NCBI GenBank assembly: GCA_961205875.1
Contig: OY540809.1
Span: forward strand, 31,136,267-31,200,266
DNA: 64,000 nt
Direction of reading: 5' to 3'
DNA from: Sialis fuliginosa
Lineage: Eukaryota; Arthropoda; Insecta; Megaloptera; Sialidae
A program made the position numbers and the translations under genes. Of this stretch, positions 59,161 through 64,000 are shown piece after piece (the first letter of the stretch is position 1; each line of letters begins with the position of its first letter). The notes beneath the pieces were generated by a model. That model was not told where the DNA came from and did not search any database. It saw only the letters and a program-made list of their open reading frames with translations.

Positions 59161-59409
59161 CTATTCAGCTAAGTTATTCTCGGAGGCAGAAAATGTTTTT
59201 GAAGAAAACATATGTAGAGCTACAGTATTATTAAACAATTCAGAACAAGTCTTATTTTTACACCATAACAATTGGAAATTTTCGAAAATCTTTGATATAG
59301 GTACAGGGAGAGTCATATCAGGTGGAACAAACTTGACAAAAATTTCATGCAAAAAGTTCATATAAACATGTGTCCGGAAACTCTTTGTGAGGGAGTTACA
59401 GACTCTCAA
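59161..59409 (-). pseudogene. Possible hAT transposase C-terminal remnant
   Basis: An 82-codon minus-strand frame ends FNNTVALHMFSSKTFSASEN and NLAE. hAT transposases end in a dimerisation region with a motif like IPATS..SER.FS.AG.. (family knowledge), to which SSKTFSASENNL bears a loose likeness. It lies inside a TIR element of hAT appearance, which is the main reason to mention it. The likeness is weak. Confidence 0.25.
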
Positions 59410-59750
59410 AGATATTGTCTTAAATTAGATTTTATTTAATATTTTGAGAACCCATTGTGATACAGTACTTAAATTTGATACCGGTTTTAGTATTATACGT
59501 GTTATCGATTTCCAGTATCAATCGATGATTATTTAGATCAGGAATGTATGAGGCCAGTCAGGCCAGTGAGCCCTTTAAGTTATATCTAGTTTTTTTGTTC
59601 TTAATTTTATTCCTAAAAACATCTACTAGAATACAAACTAAGTTTTTCTCCATGTAGCCGTCCACCACCCCTCCTGAACTGGCACCCCGAAAAGTCGCCC
59701 AGCCTCACTCCTTAAAGCCAGAATTGCTGTTATACATTAACAAAATAAGC

Positions 59751-61498
59751 AACCGAAATTTTTTATTGAATAAAACAATCTCTCCCTACAGCGATTTTAT
59801 TGTTTTAAAATGTTTTAGGGATCAAGAGAAGTCCATAACTAAGTTTGTGGATTAATCCGTTTTCCACACGGTAGTTTTTTCATGACTTTTCCAGAAAATC
59901 ATCATTTTTTCCTGTTTGCGGTTCGGTTTTTTGCTAATATCTCGGCTTCTACTTGCTCAATATCGACCAAAAAAATAGGGTCACTTGTAAGGAACTCCTC
60001 TATCAAGTTTGATTTTAAAATATTCAAAATTACCACCAAAATTTATATTTTCAAAAAAAAATTGATTGAGGCACCCAATTTGGGGAAACGATCGTAGAGC
60101 AATTTTGTTTATGTCAAATTATAATGATTGTTATGTCCTTTCAATCGATGTATACATATATACTTACCTATACATATTGAAACAAAAAAGTTATTTAGGT
60201 TTTTCTGAACTGATTTTTACTTTTTCGGATTGTTGTGAATACATTTTTTCCGATTAACTTTCATTATTGTTCAAAACAAATTACAAAATTTTCAATCTCG
60301 TTAAAAGATGAGTGTTTTGAAATAAATTTAACATATTTTAATTATATTAATTAATAGGTTGTCCCAAAAATTCAGAAATTCTAAAATTTCACCCGCACAG
60401 ATTAATCAGTTATTTTGTTAAAAATACATTTGTATACTTGAAATTTTTATTTTTAGTAACGAGAAAGGTTAAAACAATAAATGTAATTTAATTCCAAATT
60501 ATGTATAAGAACAACATAAAATTACAAATGGATACTCAAAATATTTATTTTCAAAAAAGTTTCATTTCATATGTAATAATAATAATAATAAGTCATTTTT
60601 ATGGACCATCTTCTTTCCTGTAGAACTACCAAATGAAATTAATATCCATAAGCTAGCAATTGCACAAGAGCATCTGTCAGAAAAATTTATTTTTAAACCC
60701 TTTCTCATTACTAAAAATAAAAATTTAAACTATACAAATGTATTTTTAACAAAATAACTGATTAATCTGTGCGGGTGAAATTTTAGAATTTCTGAATTTT
60801 TGGGGTAACCTATTAATTAATATAATAAAAATATGTTAAATTTATTTCAAAACACTCATCTTTTAACTAGATTGAAAATTTTGTAATTTGTTTTGAACAA
60901 TAAGGTAAGTTAATCGGGAAAAATGTATTTACGGCAACAATCCGAAAAACCTAAATAACTTTTTTGTTTCAACATGTATGGGTAAATACATCTTTTGAAA
61001 GGGCATAAAAACACTATAATTCGACATAAACAAAATTGCTCTACGATGGTTTGCCCAAAGATGGTGCCTCAATCAATTTTTATTGAAAATATAAATTTTG
61101 GCGGTAATTTTGAATATTTTAAGATTAAACTTGGTAGTTTTATTTAGGATCATAAGAAGTACTTTTTTCCTTATTTTCATCAAAATATTCATATTTGTTA
61201 AAAAAAAGTGATAAAAATTAAAAAATCTATTTTAAGCGCAGTTTGTATTTTTTTTGAGGTTAGGAATTAAGTTATAGTGTTCCGCCTTCCACAAATCGAT
61301 AGAAGAGTTCCTTACAAGTGACTCTATTAGCAAAAAAACAGAACCAGGAAAAATTGAGTATTTTCCGGAAATGTGAAAAAAGTACCGCGCGGAAAACGGA
61401 TTAATCCACAAACTCAGTTATAAACTTCTTTTGGTCCCTTTTAAAACCATCAAATCGCTGTAGGGAGAGATTGTTTTATTCAATAAAAAAATCCGGTT
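59751..61498. mobile_element. Foldback element inside the hAT-like element
   Basis: Left end AACCGAAATTTTTTATTG and right end CAATAAAAAAATCCGGTT. The arms (59751-60500, 60680-61498) share AACAATCTCTCCCTACAGCG, GTGGATTAATCCGTTTTCC, GTCACTTGTAAGGAACTC and ATTTCACCCGCACAGATTAA in opposite orientation. The right arm carries an extra ~150 bases near 61140-61290. No transposase. Overlapping ORFs at 59882-60257 are not genes. Confidence 0.75.
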
Positions 61499-62056
61499 AT
61501 ATGACTCCACTATAATAAATATAAAAATTTTAAACATCAACCCTTCTCTTTTTCAAAGCTTAACATACTTGACTTTTTAATATTGCACTCGAGTGATTGT
61601 TGTAGTTTTGGCTGACGCCTCTACTAAGAAACATATTTTAGTTTTCCATGGCAATTGTGATTTTTATTCAATAATGAATAAAATTCGTTGTATCTTTGTT
61701 ATGAGTTGTTTTATTATCGAAAATACGAAAAGCTCATCTTTTAAAGAAAAATTGTATTCCGATATCAAAATTTTTACTCGATCTTTTTTTTCACAATGAG
61801 TTCTCAAAATATTAAATAAAAAATAATTTTAGACAAAATATTTGAGAGTCTGTAGCTCCCTCGCGAAGAATTTCCTGAATTTCCGGAATTCCGGTACACC
61901 CCTAATAACTACCCAGGAAAAATTATAGAAAATTATAGAACTTCGTAACAGTATCACAATGGATTTTTAAAATATTAAAGAAAAACTAATATTAAACAAA
62001 ATATTTGAGAGTCTGTAGCTCCCTCGCTAAGAATTTCCGGAATTCCAGTACAACTA

Positions 62057-62427
62057 CCCGGGAAAAAAATCAGATCTGAAGTGATGAAATCAGATCTTGA
62101 TAGATCCGCATTTTGAGACATTATATTTGTTTAGTGGTTTTTGATCTGTGGAGACCTGCAAAGATCTACAACGATCTACAAAGATCTACAATGATCTACA
62201 AAGATCTACAACGATTTACAAAGATCTCTGAAGTTCGTTGTAAATTCATGAAATTTCAACGTTTCAATCTCTATCACGATCTTCAATGATCTTAAGAAAT
62301 CTTTATATATCGTTGTAGATCTTTGTAGGTCTCCACAGATCGAAAACCAGTGAAAAAATATGATGTCTCAAATGCAGATCTATCAAGATCTGATTTGATC
62401 ACTTCAGATCTGAAATTGTTTCTCGAG
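62057..62427. mobile_element. MITE with CCCGGGAAAAAA ends and GATC-rich interior
   Basis: The ends CCCGGGAAAAAAATCAGATC and GATCTGAAATTGTTTCTCGAG match the foldback at 25572-26271. The arms continue with GATCTTGATAGATC.GCATTT / AAATGCAGATCTATCAAGATC. The interior holds a ten-base tandem repeat. A third terminus of this type, CCCAGGAAAAATTATAG, stands alone at 61911. Confidence 0.7.
62162..62232. repeat. Ten-base tandem repeat GATCTACAAN
   Basis: About seven consecutive units GATCTACAAA / GATCTACAAC / GATCTACAAT, alternating at the tenth base. The palindromic core GATC recurs every ten bases; inverted relatives (TTGTAGATCTTTG) occur at 62313-62325. Confidence 0.8.
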
Positions 62428-63092
62428 TGAGTTCTATTATTATTATTTACTATAATAATACCAAATCTCAGCTTATAGGTCAATCATTTTTTTTTCAACG
62501 AACTTCAATGAAGAAGATAGGAATAGAAAATCAACACCAAAAAATTTGTATTAAAAAAATGACTGAAACATGCCTTAAAATTAAATAACAATAAAACAAC
62601 CCTTCATCTTTCATAAAATTAGTAATACAAATCAAATATATATAATGAAAAAACGATTTTCTTTATCGATTGTAATTCCCTTAACCTAAATACAATAATA
62701 TAATAAAAGAGATTTTCGGAATGATCATGCTGGTGTTTCCTTTTATATTACATCATTTTCAACAATATAAAAGAAAACAAGTAATCTAGGAATTCTTTTA
62801 TTTCTTATATTCCGGAAAAACATATGGCGTATATTTGAAAAGAATACAAAACACCAATAATAAATAATGGTGTACTCGTTTTGATATATAAATTCTTTCG
62901 GTACTTATATTATCTAAGCTTCTTAGGAGAAGTTAATAATTTTTTGAATAAATTAGTAGCTAACTTATCACAATTATTATTCAGGAAAATTATTTTGTAA
63001 TAAAGAACTGATGTTCTAATTAAAATAACATAAGTATTAATAAAATAGATATAAGAATGAATTTTTAATTAACATTACTCATACGACTTTAA
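62428..63092. other. Unassigned AT-rich stretch
   Basis: Nothing recognised. Confidence 0.4.
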
Positions 63093-63100
63093 CTGTAATG

Positions 63101-63489
63101 CAGCGTTTCTCAGCCTTTTAGTATTTTTATAATTTTCACTGAAATGAATATTTAATATTTCCTAAACGTTCTTTCGAAAAACATTGCTCTGCAAGACAGG
63201 CTCAAGGGAGTCACTAATAATTATTAATCTTGTTTTTAATTTAAAATTGATAAGTTAATTATTAAATACATTGTGCAATACTGATACAATCCTATTTATT
63301 AGTGTATTATATCAGTGTAAATGTAAACGTGTATTTTATTTTTTATTATGTCAGAATATATTTTATTGTTTATCTTTCAGTAAATTAAATAATTTTTTTA
63401 ATAATATTTTTTCTCGATATGCTCGCGCCCTCCGTTTAATTTTATCACGCACCCCTAAGGGGACGCGCCCCACAGGTTGAGAATCGCTG
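63101..63489. mobile_element. hAT MITE with perfect 8-bp target duplication
   Basis: Ends CAGCGTTTCTCAGCC and GGTTGAGAATCGCTG are the classic CAGNGGTTCTCAACC-type termini of Charlie/MER-like hAT elements. A GC-rich GCACCCCTAAGGGGACGCGC hairpin lies just inside the right end. CTGTAATG is present at 63093-63100 and 63490-63497. The 69-codon ORF inside is not a transposase. Confidence 0.9.
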
Positions 63490-63497
63490 CTGTAATG

Positions 63498-63892
63498 TAC
63501 TTTTAAAATGTTATTTTAAGAAAATTTTTCAACTGCATTTACTTCTTTTTTTTTGCTGTACACTTACAATTTTTATATATTTTTCATTCTACTAACAATT
63601 TTTCTACTACACAAATTAGTTTTTACAACTGCAACTTTTTTTTGGAACTGCAGAAACAAGCTACAACTATATATTAAAATAACACCTGGTTAAATGTAAA
63701 CCCAATTAAATAAGTACCTACATACTTACAAAAATGACGGTTAAGAAATCATCAATGAATCAATAGATTTTATAAAGTAAATCAAGTTTAATTTTGACTA
63801 ACCGGTTACTATATTACTTATATATTCTATGTCAGTGTTTCATTACAAATAATAAATGATATAGACAGGTACCATAATATGTGTAATAGGAG
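63498..63892. other. Unassigned AT-rich stretch
   Basis: Nothing recognised. Confidence 0.4.
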
Positions 63893-64000
63893 GTAGGGAG
63901 AGTGGGGTAATCACGAACGCGGGGTAATCGCGAATTCAGTGGTTTCAGTGTGTTATAAGAGGAAAGCTAATGTTCTCTCTGCACTTACCCACTGTTGGGC
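63893..64000. mobile_element. Left end of a second GTAGGGAGAGTGGGGTAATC element
   Basis: GTAGGGAGAGTGGGGTAATC, ACGAACGCGG, TAATCGCGAATTCA and CTCTCTGCACTTACC match 24947-25050 closely and in the same orientation. The window ends inside it. Confidence 0.75.

Larger units (their letters stand above)
58607..61904. mobile_element. hAT-like element, interrupted
   Basis: The left TAGGGGTATACCGGAACT and right GGAATTCCGGTACACCCCTA are inverted repeats. Subterminal CCGGAA motifs cluster at the left (58616, 58640, 58682). Inner arms pair as GAGGGAGTTACAGACTCTCA (59391) and TGAGAGTCTGTAGCTCCCTC (61842). The right end is duplicated in tandem (61840-61910 and 61975-62056). Flanks show no clean 8-bp duplication, possibly because of that rearrangement. 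A foldback occupies 59751-61498. Confidence 0.55.
58425..64000 (-). other. Probable intron upstream of the terminal exon
   Basis: If the exon at 58166-58424 is real, its upstream intron starts at 58425 and continues past the right edge, since no other coding exon was found. It would then be at least 5.5 kb and contain the hAT-like element, two MITEs and the start of another TIR element. Confidence 0.4.

Noticed and set aside
61593..61799. 68-codon ORF as part of a hAT transposase
   Set aside because: No hAT motif is visible, and it overlaps the repeat arm near the element's right end.
1..64000. tRNA, rRNA or other structural RNA genes
   Set aside because: I saw no cloverleaf with the GGTTCRANNCC box or rRNA core sequences on either strand, though a covariance-model scan would be needed to be sure.

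Overview
This window reads as intergenic or intronic DNA from an insect (at least an arthropod) nuclear genome. It is strongly AT-rich. Across 64 kb I can defend only one stretch as host coding sequence, a terminal exon on the minus strand at 58166-58424. Everything else recognisable is mobile DNA or its debris: Tc1/mariner, piggyBac, hAT, Helitron, LINE/SINE tails, one possible LTR fragment, and an unusual number of long palindromic (foldback) elements. There are no bacterial operons, rRNA, tRNA or CRISPR. The element types suit Hemiptera, Coleoptera or Lepidoptera, but I cannot fix the order.

Layout. 1-2280: a LINE/SINE-like repeat, three short inverted-repeat MITEs and a small Helitron. 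4040-4490: a mariner transposase relic. 5300-5635: a possible LTR plus primer-binding site. 5713-11160: a palindrome interrupted by a second palindrome, itself interrupted by a third element; near its centre is a hammerhead-ribozyme-like motif. 11254-12196: a C-rich foldback. 13017-15494: a terminal-inverted-repeat element holding oppositely oriented arrays of a ~120-bp repeat. 15494-19162: Helitron-like ends enclosing a TIR transposon that carries both a transposase remnant and a fragment of the host ribosome-biogenesis gene BRX1. 19297-24560: two near-perfect palindromes. 24947-27486: a TIR element split by a 1.75-kb insertion with an 8-bp target duplication. 30014-31490: a piggyBac with TTAA duplication that keeps only the transposase C-terminus. 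32215-50000: six large palindromes, two MITEs and a second Helitron. 50786-51025: a decayed ORF. 52443-54285: an hAT MITE and two foldbacks. 58166-58424: the host exon. 58607-61904: an hAT-like element split by a foldback. 62057-63489: a GATC-rich MITE and an hAT MITE with a perfect 8-bp target duplication.

The genes do not form a pathway. The main story is nested transposition. Many otherwise unrelated palindromes share a terminal signature close to TACAGGGTGTTCC with TA flanks, which suggests one transposase system may mobilise them all. The BRX1-bearing element is the clearest biological surprise, since it looks like capture of host gene sequence by a DNA transposon. Start and end positions of repeats were read by eye and may be off by several bases.
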